The notes under the pieces are model-generated. The model was not told where the DNA came from. It saw nothing but the letters and a program-made list of their open reading frames with translations, and ran no database searches. 64,000 nucleotides of DNA, taken from positions 29,770,804-29,834,803 of the forward strand of contig OX235277.1 in the NCBI GenBank assembly GCA_944472155.2, written 5' to 3'. Every line of letters starts with the position of its first letter. Within the stretch, counting starts at the first letter, position 1. Positions 1 through 11,720 of this stretch are shown here, in pieces. Both the position numbers and the translations under genes were made by a program. This DNA comes from Trichobilharzia szidati (lineage: Eukaryota > Platyhelminthes > Trematoda > Strigeidida > Schistosomatidae).

Positions 1-140
1 TATAATATTTAGAAAAAGGGCTCCAAACGAGCACAAAACAACTATCCAGTACTCCTAAATGGTTTTCAGTGGTTCTGTAACTTGAGTCAGTTCGTGATTA
101 GTCTTGAAATCAATCGAATCCCTGCAAACCAACACTTGAA
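1..140 (+). repeat. Single arm of the fold-back, hammerhead-like repeat
   Basis: The stretch matches the right-hand arm of the fold-back repeats found complete near 42.7 and 59.3 kb. It has a degraded aaaacaactatccagtactc segment (the 3' half of the hammerhead-like motif), then the tail ggtttt-cagtggttct, and then gtgattagtcttgaaatcaatc. Its left part lies outside the window. It has no coding potential. Confidence 0.6.
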
Positions 141-554
141 AACCTTCTTTAATAAAGAGAGTTACTAAGAATTCACAGCATGTGTATAAATCACTTCTAT
201 TGATAGATGTGTGTAAACTGGGCATATAGTTAAATCTTTCTGAATAATAATATGGTAAGATAAAGGCCAGGAAATTTTAAGAAGAAGAAACAATAATAAA
301 GTGCCTACAGCTTTTACAGATCTGTAATCTTTAATAACTTTGTTGCACTCTACTTCTAATAAACACTCACATGTCTTACTTGTGAAACAGAATTGATGCA
401 AGTTAGTAAAATCTAAATGAATCCATTTTTTATCTACCCTTAGGCTGCATTGCCCACCAAATCATCACAGGTGACATCCCTTTCCATGTACTTGGGCTAG
501 TCACAGTGTCTTGTAACATCCCTAACTATTATCACAGATGAATTCAGAATTTAC
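141..554. other. No recognised gene
   Basis: AT-rich sequence with no recognisable protein similarity. The 78-codon open frame on the minus strand (165-401) has no motif and is not supported as a gene. Confidence 0.5.
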
Positions 555-2835
555 TGAAAACAAAACATGTAGTTCAGCGAAGAGTTTCTTTTCGCCGGCG
601 AATTTATTTTCTTAGCTGTACAATCACAAATATATATGGGTTATTTTGTATCTATGTGTATATTAAGTTTGTCAAACAAAAATACCACTAATTATAGTTA
701 GTTTAACTAAACAGGTGAAAATTAGTAAGTTTTGAGTGGAGTTACGCTACACAAAAACCGTCAAGAAAATTGGGTGCTAATGAAACTAAAGTAGTAACAA
801 AGGTGATGAGTTGTCACAAACATTTGTTAAAAATGAGTTACGTAATAATATGAATAATTTGATGATTGAGTTGTACTCAGGATAGACATAAGAACAAAGT
901 AGAGAATACGAAATTACGTAGGAGTTCTAAATGAATACAAGAATTATAAGCAGTTAAAGAAACAGGAAAACAAACAAAATTAAGTCATCGAAAATCAACG
1001 AAGTTGTTACCATGACACTAGAACTGGTTGAGTAATTCTCTTTCGTATGCACAGATACGGTTTTCCTATGTGAATGTCCAGAGCCTCAGCGATACAAAGA
1101 AGACGAAACTGTATTGACTTTGTTGGGTTATTCTTGACTTTGTAGATTACTATGGAGGAGACGTTTGTTGATATGGAAGGATTAGTGTTAATAAGGCGTT
1201 CAATTATCGCACTCCTTATTGCACCACTATTGCCTTTTCTCATCCATGGTGGATAGTGTTCTTGAATCCTCTTGGACAGGATGCGTGTCGAACGACCGAT
1301 GTTCCTAGTTCCACAGAAGCAGGTGAACTGATATATGCACACAGAAGGCTTCTGGGGATCACTGGGTGACCGAAGAACACTATTCTTGGCGTTGCTGCAA
1401 AGAATGTTCTCCTCATAGATGATGTGATCCTTCTCTTGAGAATATCGCTTGTTAAGTCTCACTTGAAATCCAAGTTCATTTAGAGTTTCTTTTTCGGAGC
1501 AAAGGAAGTTTCATCTCTCCAAATTCTTGGTTTGATATTTTTGTCAATGAATCTTATTGGGTATCCATTTTGGATGAAGGTTTTTCTCAAAATATCTAAT
1601 TCTGTTCCTGGAACATCGGGATTACAGATGCGTCGGATGCGGGTGGCAAGGGATTTAATTAAATTCCACTTTTGCTGAATGGGTACCCAGCTATAGAAGC
1701 TTGTTAGCTGACCATTCCAAGTAGCTTTTCTATGTATCAAACTTCTTGAGGTTCCATCAGTTCTTCTTGTTAGTTCCACATCAAGAAAGGTAATTTTTGA
1801 TTCGTTTTCCATTTCAAGAGTGAATTTTACTGCCAGATGGTAACAGTTAAATGTCTGAAGCAGTAGATTGGGGTCATTGCTGTTGTCACAAATAATGAAT
1901 ATATCATCCACATACTTTTTAAACAGTCATGAATTGTCAATGCTCGGCTTTAGTGAACCTTTCTTGAGGCTTGTCACGAAGCAATCTGATAGTAGTGGAC
2001 CCAACGGAGATCCCACTTCAATGCCATCTTTTTGTCTATAGATGGTGTCGTTGAAAGTGAAATGTACATTCAGAGTGCACCCCAGTAGTAATTCCTTCAA
2101 ATATGCTGTTGGTATTCTAATGATGAGATGGTTCTCATCTATATATTTACATGTATGGCATACCGTTTCCGTGAGTGGAACATTGGTGAAAAGTGACCCA
2201 GTGTCGAAGGACAGCATGATTTTGTTAGATACATTCAGGTCTTGTATACAGTAGATGAAGTGAAAAGTATCACGGAGCGAGTGTGTGCATAATTTTTTCC
2301 TTACAGGTTCCAGAATATATGCCAGCCATTTTGCAATAGAGTGGTAAGGGGAACCTGACATATCCAGAATTAGACGAAGTGGGAGAACAAACTTGTGTAC
2401 CTTTCGTAAACCATAAATTCTTGGTATTATTGAACCTGTTGGCCGAATCTGGTCACAGATATTGCCACTAATTAGTTGACTGGCCTTCATTCTATTCAAG
2501 ACGTCTGTGAGCTGTTTCTCAGTCAGTTCCGTTTTGTTTCTTCAATTGAAAGGTTGGGAAAATTTATCTTCATTTGACAGTATATTGTTCATTTTCTCGA
2601 TGTAGTCTTTTCGATCCCGAAGCACTACATCAGTATGTTTGTTGGAGAGAGTTATTAGCAGATCTTTGTTATCTATCAACTGTTTTAATTCTTCTCGGTG
2701 CCTCTTTGTTAGGTGGCTGCGGACTTTTGCTTTTGTTTTCAGGTAGTAGTGGCATCAGTCGATGACTGTTGACTCGAATCTCTGTAGCTCGTCTTCAGAA
2801 GTTGGGGTGAGATCGTTCGTTTGGCTGATCATTAT
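555..2835 (-). mobile_element. Penelope-like element, copy 1 (best preserved)
   Basis: This PLE covers the coding region plus a 3' non-coding tail. The tail (about 1010 down to 555) ends in a segment containing ttcgccggcgaa and then ctgaactacatgttttg. The same tail occurs at 20930-21248 and, diverged, at 8060-8130, so it defines the 3' end of this PLE family. The 5' side stops next to a fold-back repeat at 2845. I saw no target-site duplication. Confidence 0.8.
1007..2829 (-). pseudogene. PLE reverse transcriptase + GIY-YIG endonuclease, broken
   Basis: PLE proteins reverse-transcribe their RNA with a telomerase-like RT and cut the target with a C-terminal GIY-YIG nuclease. The order seen along the minus strand is: N-terminal region (2830-2500); RTGSIIPRIYGLRKVHK (about 2430); motif A SFDTGSLFTNVPL (about 2210); motif B RQKDGIEVGSPLGPLL (about 2015); motif C KYVDDIFII (about 1900), with the catalytic Asp pair intact; and the GIY-YIG segment CIYQFTCFCGTRNIGRS (about 1300). 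The RT runs in one frame with a stop near 1926. Another stop at about 1480 and a frame change separate the RT from the nuclease, and some linker appears to be missing. Too damaged to be active, but the least damaged PLE here. Confidence 0.85.
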
Positions 2836-2844
2836 TATAACCGT

Positions 2845-3235
2845 ACGTGTTTGATCACCAATTGATATCAGTTAGCAGAAACCAGTAAAAAGTAGGGAGT
2901 ACTGATCCTAGTTTAGGACTGTTCGACAGTATTTTGCCATACACCACCACAGATCGAGCAGAGGAGGCGGGCTGGCACGTCACTGGGCCACAAGTTGTGT
3001 GTGAGGATGAAGACCAGCCTTTGACACTGATTGGCGGTCACGCTATATATATGACGAACTAGGAAAAGTTGGAATTGATGGGCCATTAGACTCCATCCCT
3101 GTAGCTGAACGATCAATGAGTTCACCTTGTATCCTAAAGATCCTGGTGGCGTTGCGTAAAGGATGAAGAAGCTGTCCAGTATTCCTTGGTAGTTTTCAAT
3201 GGTTCTCTAAATGAAGTAAGTTCGTGATCAGTCTA
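2845..3235 (+). repeat. Fold-back repeat, copy 1
   Basis: The left arm reads inward from tgatcaccaattgatatcag, and the right arm ends with the complementary ttcaatggttctct...gtgatcag. The centre carries the family signature cggtcacgctatat...gaattgatgggcc. The right arm keeps agctgtccagtattcc, the 3' half of the hammerhead-like motif. tRNA-like boxes are degraded in this copy. Confidence 0.65.
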
Positions 3236-3909
3236 GAAAAACAAAAGGAGTAGAATACACTTTTACTTAGTATGCATTGTCAAGTGATTTCCTGAAGTCT
3301 TTGTGGACCCACCGATAACGCATGAAATCTAGTTCATTGATGATCAGAAGAAATTATCAATAGCATAATTTTAAGAACATTACATGAATAATAATGCGAT
3401 ATCATTTTTATCACACAGAGTATACATAGTAATTAGTATACACTAAGATGTCTTCATTCAGTTCAATGCTAATTTAAGTGTACAGACAAATTTCATTCTC
3501 ATCTCCTGTAACTTTATAACACAAAGAAAACATCCTACAGATTTGGAAAACTCATTTATCTACCCTATATTTAATCAATTGTTTGATTGAAGTAAATTAA
3601 AAACAGTGTTAGTTGAGGCAGTATTTCAGTAACAACAAATTAATAATGAGACCTATGCAGTTTCTGTATCATGCTAAAAATAAAATTAAAATGTTCATAA
3701 GAAAAGTGAAAATTGGGATTCACAGAAAACGTGTTAACTTGATCAACTTTATTAAAGCCAGAGGAAGCATAAAATGCTCACATTTTATTTCAGTGCTTCT
3801 CTCCAACTGAACACAGCCTAAAATACACAACATAGGGTTAATGAAAACAGAACATACATTATTCATTCTATTAGCAAAAGTTTGCCATGCAAAAAGTCTT
3901 GCCTTCTCA
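3236..3909. other. No recognised gene
   Basis: AT-rich stretch between the fold-back repeat and the inverted-duplication arm. The 65-codon frame at 3613-3810 has no recognisable motif. The last ~20 bases before 3910 may show weak RTE similarity. Confidence 0.5.
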
Positions 3910-4150
3910 AACTAGACAGGCTTTGACACACTCACTTGTGCCGTGTCGTTGAAACGTTGCTGTCTAGACAAGTGGAAGAAGTGTCTTCCTTGAGATTTCT
4001 CCCATCGAGGCTAACTGGTGCTTGCTGTTGTTGTCGGTCATCGGACATCTTCATCACCCCTGTCTTCTTTATGTTCAATTCAAGTTCTGTCTTCGCTGCT
4101 GCTCCTCCTACTCCTTCTTCTTCTTCTTCTTCTCCCAACTTGTTCGTTTT
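3910..4150 (-). mobile_element. RTE-like fragment (left arm)
   Basis: The + strand has the same order of blocks as the larger RTE copy at 12970-13160: gttgaaacgttgct, a region rich in gttgttgtc, then cttcatcacccctgtcttct. This corresponds to the downstream part of an RTE ORF2 read on the minus strand. The fragment is cut by the arm boundary at 3910. Its duplicate is 17752-17992, where the element carries on. Confidence 0.75.
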
Positions 4151-4699
4151 CGCCTAAAGAGTTCCGAGGTTTTGTGGCATTACACATTAATTATCTGCGA
4201 AATCGACGTCTTCTAGAGTCTTCTTACCGGCCCAACATATGTTTTGCCGAGACTGTCCATATTATTATCCCAGCGAGTCATACAAATCCTCCATCTTCTC
4301 ATCACACTTACATGACTTCAAAATCGTATCGATTATGCATATATATATATTACAACTCTCCCTGACCTCTACTAAACTTCTGTTAATTGCATCAAAACAT
4401 TGATTCGATCAAGCCTAGAATTATTGATTCCCAATCGAGTTCTGATTTAACTGTTTAGAGAAATCCGATCATATGATCTCCAGTGTTATTAGGAATTCGT
4501 ATTTCCCAATGAATGAAAAACAAAACGATGTTGTTTTTACTCATTTTGTTTTCCAACTCATTTCTAATAATAGCCGAACAAACAAATAATTAAACTTTGA
4601 AGAGTGTTTACAATTTGACCCACTTATTCTGAATATATTGATCACTAGAAGTCTATGCTTTCGTCTTTTACAACCTTTACATATATATATATATATATA

Positions 4700-4885
4700 A
4701 TTGTTAAAATGTTATGCAAGTATATTTTCAAATTATTTATCAAGAAGCAATAAAAGTTATTGGTTCACGATTGGTAAGTTCCAGTTGATTCTTTGGATGA
4801 GTGAAGTGTGGCGACTCGAACTGGTGCACATCGGTGTGAAGTCCTGTGTTGAATCCAGTCAGTCAGTCAGGCAATCAGGTAAGTT
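4700..4885 (+). mobile_element. 3' tail of an SR2-like non-LTR element
   Basis: The sequence gtggcgactcgaactggtgc followed by acatcggtgtgaagtcctgtg resembles the tail at 52580-52630 (gttgacttgaactgctgcac, then atccgtgaaaagttctatg) of the element at 48.1-52.6 kb. It ends in a short (cagt)n run whose length differs between the two arms. The right-arm duplicate is about 17021-17206. Non-coding. Confidence 0.55.
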
Positions 4886-5089
4886 CCAGTAATACTCGTT
4901 AGCTTTTTACTCTGCATTTCATGATCTTGTTTATATACTGTGAAGACGTTTGCTCTAGTGCAGCATTTGGAAATGATTCGAAATCAGTTATGTGAGTTTA
5001 GATCAGTGAGTCAGACGCAACCATAGTAACAATAATAAAGGGAATGGTACAAACTGAAGAAACACTATTATGTAATAGGTAAAAGAATT

Positions 5090-5317
5090 CTTCATATAAG
5101 TATAAAACTTGGGGACTGGTAGAGTATAACTCCATTATTCAGTTGTCTAATCAATTTCACTCACATATATAAAATGAAGTAAAATAGTTGCGTGAGTGAC
5201 TTGATATAATTATGAGTGGCAATAATTTGTGCTCGAAAAGTCATCAGTTAATATTACTGTACAACATTGTGTGATTTATCAAAATAAGATCTTATCTACA
5301 GTGAAGGTGAAAGAATT
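5090..5317 (+). mobile_element. PLE terminal sequences, two orientations
   Basis: 5095-5150 (ataagtataaaacttgggg...gagtataactcc) is the 3' end of the PLE family of 34.4-35.4 kb read on the minus strand. 5190-5310 (attatgagtggcaataattt, gctcgaaaagtcatcag, aataagatcttatcta) is the same terminal region read on the plus strand. The two therefore lie head to head, a pattern also seen at 31039-31364. The right-arm duplicate is about 16593-16820. Confidence 0.7.
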
Positions 5318-5770
5318 GTTGCTAGGGTTACCTAAGAGTAATCACTGTTTCTTTCTGGATACACAAATTTTATTTAAGTCGCTCATTGGCTTTACATTCG
5401 GCAAACTGAAGTGAAGTTGGGTTTCTTAGTTTGTTAATAGTGTTAAAAGCAGCTTGGATATCCACTTTGTGTCCTTATTCGATTCTCTTTCGGCCAATAA
5501 CTCTAGTAAGACACTAGGGATCTTTTAGTCTCAGGCTTTTTGGAATGTATTCGGAAAACCAAATGGATGCTCACTTTTCTATTCTTCCAATGTACTTTAT
5601 CTGGCGTGAACATGTGGATTTGTAAAGACAACTGAGTGGGGTGCCTTCAGATAGGTGCATGTCCACTTTCAAATGGAAAAGTGCAGGATGAGTGCTGTAA
5701 ATAGGAACAAATTTAGCTGCTGTGCGAGTTGTAGCAAGGGAGACCAACAGTCTCTTGTTTATACGGCGTG
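5318..5770 (-). pseudogene. PLE GIY-YIG nuclease fragment (left arm)
   Basis: Translated on the minus strand, this reads as a PLE C-terminal nuclease segment with TPLSCLYKSTC followed by IKYIGR, the conserved Y..C and YIG spacing of PLE GIY-YIG domains. Downstream there is a degraded C-terminal helix region. Several stops interrupt the frame. It is a different PLE family from the sense copy that follows at 5785. The right-arm duplicate is 16140-16592. Confidence 0.7.
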
Positions 5771-5784
5771 ATATATAAACTCAT

Positions 5785-7650
5785 TTGAGGATATTCTGGA
5801 TGAATACAGACTTTTCTCGACTGTATAGTGTTATTTTTGTTACTATAATTTGTTCAGTAACCGTCTTATGCCCCATTGATGTTAAATCTAAATCTAAAGC
5901 GGCGTTACTCCTGTCTCTGATGCAGAATTCTTACATTTCAAGTATGCAATCTTCGACTGCAGCAATCTGTGACCTAACTCAAAAACTAAGGTCCGACACC
6001 TCTCAATGAAAGAACACAAACAACTGCTCAAAGACTTGAGAAACAACAAAGATCTAATCATTACACGTCCAGGTAAAGTTTCGGCAATGGTACTTATGGA
6101 TAGAGATGTGTATATCAATAAACTGATAGCTCAAATCTCAGATGATAGCACATTTTCAAAACCATACAATGAGAAGAATAAGATGTAAATGACGGAACAG
6201 CAAATAACAGAGGTCCTCAGGAGAATGAACAACGACGGCCTCATAAATGAAGACCTATTTGAACGCCTGAGACCAACAGGATCAATTATCCCCCAACTCT
6301 ACAGTCTACCAAGGGTACATAAAGCGAATCTGCCACTTCGACCAATTTTAGAGATGGGAGGATCACTAAATACCAAATGGCTATCAGAAATGCTAGAGCC
6401 TGTCAGACAACAACTATGTAAGTACTCTCTCTGAGATACTTTTGAATTTATTGAACGCATAAAAGAGTTGAATGTAAATGGCAAACGAATGTTGTCTCTG
6501 GACGTAGAATCTCTTCTTACGAATGTGCCACTCACAGAAACAATTTGTTTCCTTTGCAAATTTATGGACTACAAGAATCTGAGCATCGGAATACCAACTT
6601 CTTATCTGAAAGAGTTGTTACTAAGGTGCACACTTAACGATGACATTATATACAGACAGAAAGATGGGATTGTCATGGACTCTCTCCTCGGCTGACTTTT
6701 GGCGAACTGCTTTATGACCAGCCTGGAGAATGGGATCTTAAGATCAACAATGGATAAGTTGCTGCTGTACAAAAGGTATGTCTATGATACTTTTGTAGTT
6801 TGTCAGGATGATTCTGATTTAAATTGAATATTGCAGGAGTTTAATTATTGCTATCCTTCAAATAAATTCACAATGGAAGTTGAAATTGAATCAAAGATTC
6901 CATTCCTGGAGATTGAAATGACGAGAAGAGATGACGGAACTCTGAAAAGATCCATCCACAGAAAACCTACATGGATTGGATAACTGACAAAATTCTACAG
7001 CTGGATACCTATCAGTTGTAAGCGAGCTCTCATCAACTCGCTGGCCCACCGTACCAGAAGAATTTGCAGCGATCACTGCTAAGAAGAAGAGCTTCTATTT
7101 CTTGAAAACATCCTGGCTCAAAATGGATACCCAGAACGTTTCATGGGGAAGAATATGAAACCAAAGCCAAAAAGGGAAGAATGCACTTCAGTGCCAGAGA
7201 AGACACTTTATTTGAATCTGGAATTCAGGGGTGACCTAGCAGCAGATATCTTTAAAAGGATAATTTCCAGTTCTCTGAAGGAGACTTTTCCTGCAGCAAC
7301 TATAAGAGTGATATTCTCTAGCCGTCCATTGCTTCGAAGCAATGTGAAGGACAGGCTTCCACATAAGAATACTTCAATGTGCATATATCAGCTCATCTGC
7401 TGCTGCGGAGCTAGATACATAGGTGGTTCTATGCGGGTCCTATCGAAACGTCTTAGAGAACATTACCCAGCATGTCTGCGAAGAGGAGGCACTGGTTCAG
7501 TCAAGAGCGCCATAATAGAACACCTTGTCAACACTTACCACAGCGTCTCAACTGAATCATCATTCAGAGTCATATGCTTCGGAAAACCGGAGCTGTGTGT
7601 TCAAAGAAATTGGTTCAACCGCTACATTTACGATAGACCTAGCTCGGTTG
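5785..7650 (+). pseudogene. PLE reverse transcriptase + GIY-YIG, six in-frame stops
   Basis: From 6006 to 7650 the reading frame stays constant but is broken by stops at 6186, 6432, 6693, 6825, 6981 and 7080. The N-terminal piece 5785-6009 is in another frame. Visible motifs are RPTGSIIPQLYSLPRVHKA (about 6260), motif A SLDVESLLTNVPL (about 6497), motif B RQKDGIVMDSLLG (about 6655, lacking the usual Gly-Ser-Pro), motif C KRYVYDTFVV (about 6775, YVYD instead of YVDD), then the GIY-YIG segment CIYQLICCCGARYIGGS and LRKRLREH-like helix (about 7380-7465). Catalytically dead. The same stops occur in the right arm. Confidence 0.9.
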
Positions 7651-8130
7651 TTTCCCTCTGGTCCCGCTTTTTCATCCCCTCCATTTCCTTTTCTTTCTTT
7701 TCAGTTTTAAATTTAAAGTTCTTTCAACTTGTTCCCATACTTATCCCATTCACACCTTTAGTCGTTAAAATTTTCTTTCTGATCCCGTATAATTTTGTTT
7801 TCAAGCCCCTTGTAATCTATATTCACACTTTCAAAATTTCATATAAATTCGAAATTAAAGTTATTTCTCTAGTTGTCAAATATCAGTATTATATACATTG
7901 TAACTGTTCCCAATCCTACATAATCGTGTCTTTAGGCTCTTATTATCTATATTCAAACAATAATAGTTTCATATCAAGTTGAAATCTATTATGACTCTTA
8001 ATCATCTTCGTTACTACATGGAATTAAACAAATAACAACTGTATCTATATAAACTTATGTATATAAATGCGATTGTACAGCTTTTGAGAATGAAGTCACC
8101 GAAAAGATATGTGTTGCTTGACTGCTTGTT
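5785..8130 (+). mobile_element. Penelope-like element, copy 2 (left arm plus its own 3' tail)
   Basis: Coding region 5785 to about 7650, followed by a pyrimidine-rich non-coding tail that leaves the duplicated arm at 7650 and runs to about 8130. The tail ends in gattgtacagcttttgagaa and gtcaccgaaaagatatg, which aligns with the 3' end of copy 1 (near 600, minus strand) and of the piece at 20930-21248. Only this copy of the duplicated PLE keeps its 3' end. Confidence 0.8.
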
Positions 8131-8849
8131 CTTTTCCCTAGAAACTTAAATCACTTCCAAATGGTGACTGGCATAGTGTTACACAATCTTCGTTTGCTGA
8201 ATGTTACTGCCACATTATTACTTTTTGTCATTAGGTCCAATAGTAAAACTTTTAGAATATTTTCCAGACTTGTGATAGAAAACCACCTTCTTTTAGGTGT
8301 TATTTGTAATTGATTATGCCATTATATTCCACCAATTGGTTGTTTCCTTAAACCTGGGTCTTTCATGGAAAACGTTTGCTAATAGAATGAAAAATGTATT
8401 TATTAATTCATCAATCTAATGTTGCATATTTTAGGTTCTCTGTGGTTGAGGAGAGGGGGCCTCAGAAAAAAATGTTCATAATTGATGCATCAAATTTTCT
8501 TCTTCTTCTTGCTTTGACAAAGTGGGTTTCACTTTTAATCGGTATACTTTCTTTTTTTCTTCTAATTCTACTGGACAGCTGATAGTTGTCTTGATACTTG
8601 CTGTGATTCTTCAATTTTAACACAGACTTTGACAGATAAGCAACTGACTTGTTGACGACTGTCATCTTTGGTGATGCAGACTGTCATTAACGTTTCTTTT
8701 TCAATAGCCGGATGCATGCACTTCATGCAATTTTGCATCAGCCATCGTATAGGCAGTAGTTTCCATACGGAAACGAAGTTTAAATATCACTAAACATCAT
8801 TATTGGATTGGGTTGCTAGTCATCACTGAACAAATAGCACCAAACTAAT
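7651..8849. other. PLE 3' tail, then no recognised feature
   Basis: 7651-8130 is the non-coding tail of the PLE just upstream (ccctctggtcccgctttttc and later terminal motif). From 8131 to 8849 I see AT-rich sequence without a recognisable gene. The small frames at 8394-8582 and 8462-8665 overlap on opposite strands and have no motif. Confidence 0.55.
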
Positions 8850-9145
8850 CTTCAGTCATCATCGATGCATCCGTACTAGGAGCCAACATGTCAATGAAAG
8901 CTGGGAATTTCGATCCAATGGAATCAATCAACGGAAAAGATAACCTAATTTGAACAAATAATAACTGGTACCCGTTTCAGAAGAGGTGGCTCTTATGGGC
9001 TAGTGGCTAGCATTTTGTCATTTGAAACAATAATCGCTGGGTTCGAGTTGCATTGGGAACACCATTACTCGCTGGGGAAAGCAGGTACACCCGCGTGATG
9101 AGTCTCAAATAGGACGATATGAACATCGTAATATCCAGTGATAAT
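8850..9145. mobile_element. Sm-alpha-type SINE pieces with decayed hammerhead
   Basis: 8850-8935 resembles the outer part of the Sm-alpha copy at 46.5 kb (gccaacatgtcaatg, gatccaatggaatcaatcaacgg). 8985-9140 reads on the plus strand as the tRNA-like part with gggttcgagttgc (box B) followed by gatgagtctcaaataggacg. Against a hammerhead core the first C is replaced by G, and GAAA has become GATA, so self-cleavage is not expected. Confidence 0.65.
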
Positions 9146-9349
9146 CACCAACAATCAGACAATTCAAAGTGTATTTTTCTTATCGACCAATCGAATGAGA
9201 ATAACACTAGATGAGAAATACTAGTCAATTTCATGTTCCCCACTCTAAATTTGTTATGCATTTCTAATTTGGTAGTAATTACAGTGACATTTATAAATTG
9301 GTGAAGAAAAATTTTGCTAATTTTTATAATGGTAGTCTGGATGGGAAGA

Positions 9350-9895
9350 GCAAAACAGACATTCATTATTCTCAAATAAGTCTGGAAATCTGTAGCACTC
9401 TGCATGAAGAACGAGATTTGAATTTTCGACATTAATGTCAAGTCAGTCAGTGCCTCCATGTGCTTCAGAGGCTTGGCATGCGAATCACCAAAAAAGCACA
9501 TTTAGAACAGGTTGATGCCCTTTTCGCTCCATCCTGAAGACTAGATAGCGGGCGAGAAAGGATTGGCAACATGAAACTCTGGCAGTGTAAAAAGAAAAAC
9601 AACCAAAACCTATCTCCCAACAAATGTACTGAAGGAAATGGAAATATAATGGACACACACTGAGGAAGTCTTTGTGTATTATCAGGCGCCAGTCAGTCAA
9701 GTGGAAGCTGAACGGGGAATGAAGAGTTGGACGCGGGTCCGATTGTGATATGGAGAAGGTCGTATGAGGAGGATATGAGAGCTTATGGATAATAGTGCGG
9801 CCAGATAAAAAGAACTGCGGAGAACACAGTGAAAAGGAGATGTTCTATAAAAGCCGTATGTTCCAATCAAAACCCAATGGAATAATAATATAACA
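9350..9895 (+). mobile_element. RTE-like 3' fragment
   Basis: The fragment starts near ctgcatgaagaacgagattt, the same block as ctgcactcagcataaac of the larger RTE copy at 40980. It continues through the C-terminal region and ends with tgttccaatcaaaacccaat, then ggaataataat. Such (aat)n-type 3' ends mark RTE copies throughout the window. The reading frame is broken. Confidence 0.7.
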
Positions 9896-10719
9896 ATTAT
9901 GATAATTTCTGTAAAACTACAACCAGGAGTTTTTAACTCTTTATTCGCCTTTTTTATAAAACTATAATCTATTCATTATCCTAGAAATGTAATGACTTCT
10001 ATAAATTATAAAAATATTTGGGTCTGAAATCAGTCCTTTTGAATTTTCTAGACAAAAGTTAATTTTTCGTGTTTTATTCTGTTTTTATGAAGTGAAATAT
10101 GCATTGATGAGTGGGTGGATGAGTGGAATGTTTTTACAAAAACTATCTATCATACGATATATATATATAGATATATATTCTTCTGACTACAATCAATATA
10201 TCTTCATCAGATCTACTGAAATGAAAAACGCCTTAACAAATATCTTGATCTAAAATATTTTTTTGGTTTTTAACTGAGATGTATTTTGAAAAATGTTCAG
10301 TGACGTAATTAATTGCTGAAATAGACATGGTGGCGATGAAATATCGCCGTCTTAGTTCACACATACATGTTACACTAGATAAGATCACATTTCACAAGGT
10401 TTAGTTGAAAAAACAAAACAACAACATAAAGGCAGTTAGCACTTCACCTGTTGTTTTTGTGTATTATCCATGCATATATGATTATAGGCATATATTCACG
10501 TGCAATGTACACACACTAACATACATTTGCAGCCACACATTTGTGCATCATAAATGGCAAGGGGGAGGGAATTGCTCTTTTCTCTCATGTGAATTATTGA
10601 ATATAACAACAACAATTATTATTATCATTCTAATATCAGATGATATATTTTAAAAATAGTATTATAAGTAAGACAATGCAAGAAAATAGATAATAATAAT
10701 AATGAAACTAATGTGATAA
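9896..10719. other. No recognised gene; short (ta)n tract
   Basis: AT-rich sequence with a short atatatat tract near 10160-10180. The 82-codon frame at 10405-10653 has no recognisable motif. The final bases, taatgtgataa at 10709-10719, are the left target-site duplication of the next SINE. Confidence 0.5.
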
Positions 10720-10952
10720 TATTTGTGTATTCCTCTACGTTCCCAGTGGAGAATAAGACTTCAAGCAAGAAGCTTGAACTTTCGGTAGCAGTGGTGTTTA
10801 TTTTTAGGGGATGGGGTTGCTAGCCTCATACCCAACCTCTCCTCTTCACCATTCTTATTACCGGGAGGTAAAGGAGTGCGTCAGTGGTCGGGGATCAAAC
10901 CCCGAACCACATGCGTGGTTGGCCAGCATTCTATCACTGTGCCACAGACGCT
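10720..10952 (-). mobile_element. tRNA-derived SINE, complete, with 11 bp target duplication
   Basis: Read on the minus strand it starts gcgtctgtggcacagtgat (box-A-like) and has ggggtttgatccccgacc (box B). A body with gtatgaggctagcaacccc follows, and it ends in a tail related to ttcccactgggaacgtagagg. It is flanked by taatgtgataa at 10709-10719 and 10953-10963, the duplication expected of target-primed insertion. It would rely on non-LTR machinery supplied in trans. It is the same family as 62672-62919. Confidence 0.85.
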
Positions 10953-11126
10953 TAATGTGATAAAGTAATGTGAAACTTTGCCAAAACTGGTGTATACCGT
11001 ATTGATGTCTGATAAACCAAAAGGAGAAGGGGGTGTCATTGATAGAGTCAAAAATCAAAGTTTGAAGAGCAGTCAAGATACGGCAGTCACTAGATATTTT
11101 ATAAAAATACAATGAATGTATGTGTG

Positions 11127-11720
11127 TATTATTATTCCCCTGGGTTCCAAGTTGATCTTCAGTTTCACATCTCCGTTTCATTCTGTTCTCTGCAGTCCTT
11201 TTCACCTGGATCCGCGATTGTCCATAAGCTTTCATCCATTTCTTCTTACACAATCTCTTCTATGTCACCAACCAACAAATTTCCAATTCATCGTTCTCTG
11301 CTTCCAGTTCCACTCAAGGGTTTGTCTGGAGTATTATATCAATTAACGATCACCTCAGTGTGTTTCTGATGCACCTCTGTTTCTTCAAGTATATTTCTTG
11401 GGCCACAGATTCTTGACTTGTTCGTTGCCTGTCAGAGTTGCTTGTTGCTTTTCCTTTCCGACTTGACCAAACTGACCTTCAGTATGCAATAAAGGGGGCG
11501 GCTGTTGATAAAAGTCTGCTGCAGCCTGTTGGAATTGTTTTTGGTAACCATAAAGAAGCACTAACTGACCTGAACACAATGTTGAAAATTTGAATCTTGT
11601 TCCTTATCCTGCATACAGTAGATTTGCCCAATGATTTCAAATAAATGAAGGTTCGTCTTGCTTTCCTGATCTCACCTGCCTTCGACATTCGCATACTTTA
11701 CACCTACCGGTAGTTTGAAC
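11127..11720 (-). mobile_element. RTE-like 3' fragment
   Basis: Block order matches the RTE copy at 12430-12960 read on the minus strand: an entry near cccctgggttccaagt, the segment tccataagctttcatcc, cttgttcgttgcctgtcaga, ccttcagtatgcaataaag, and gaaggttcgtcttgctttcc. The two opposing frames of 131 and 85 codons are by-products of the fragment and are not genes. Confidence 0.65.

Larger units (their letters stand above)
3910..7650 (+). repeat. Left arm of a ~3.74 kb inverted duplication
   Basis: This segment is the reverse complement of 14260-17992. Open frames inside match one for one, with coordinate pairs summing to 21902 on the outer side and 21910 on the inner side. The 8-base difference is explained by two short tandem-repeat length changes, (ta)n near 4690 and (cagt)n near 4860. 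The few substitutions noted include cgaaaagtc versus cgaaacgtc near 5237 and cgataga versus caataga near 7633. The arm contains, in order, an RTE fragment, an SR2-like tail, PLE terminal sequence, an antisense PLE fragment and a sense PLE. Confidence 0.95.

Noticed and set aside
4018..4365. 115-codon Leu-rich open frame, present in both arms
   Set aside because: It runs antisense through an RTE fragment and a ctt/ctc-rich tract. Its duplication in both arms reflects the inverted repeat, not gene conservation.
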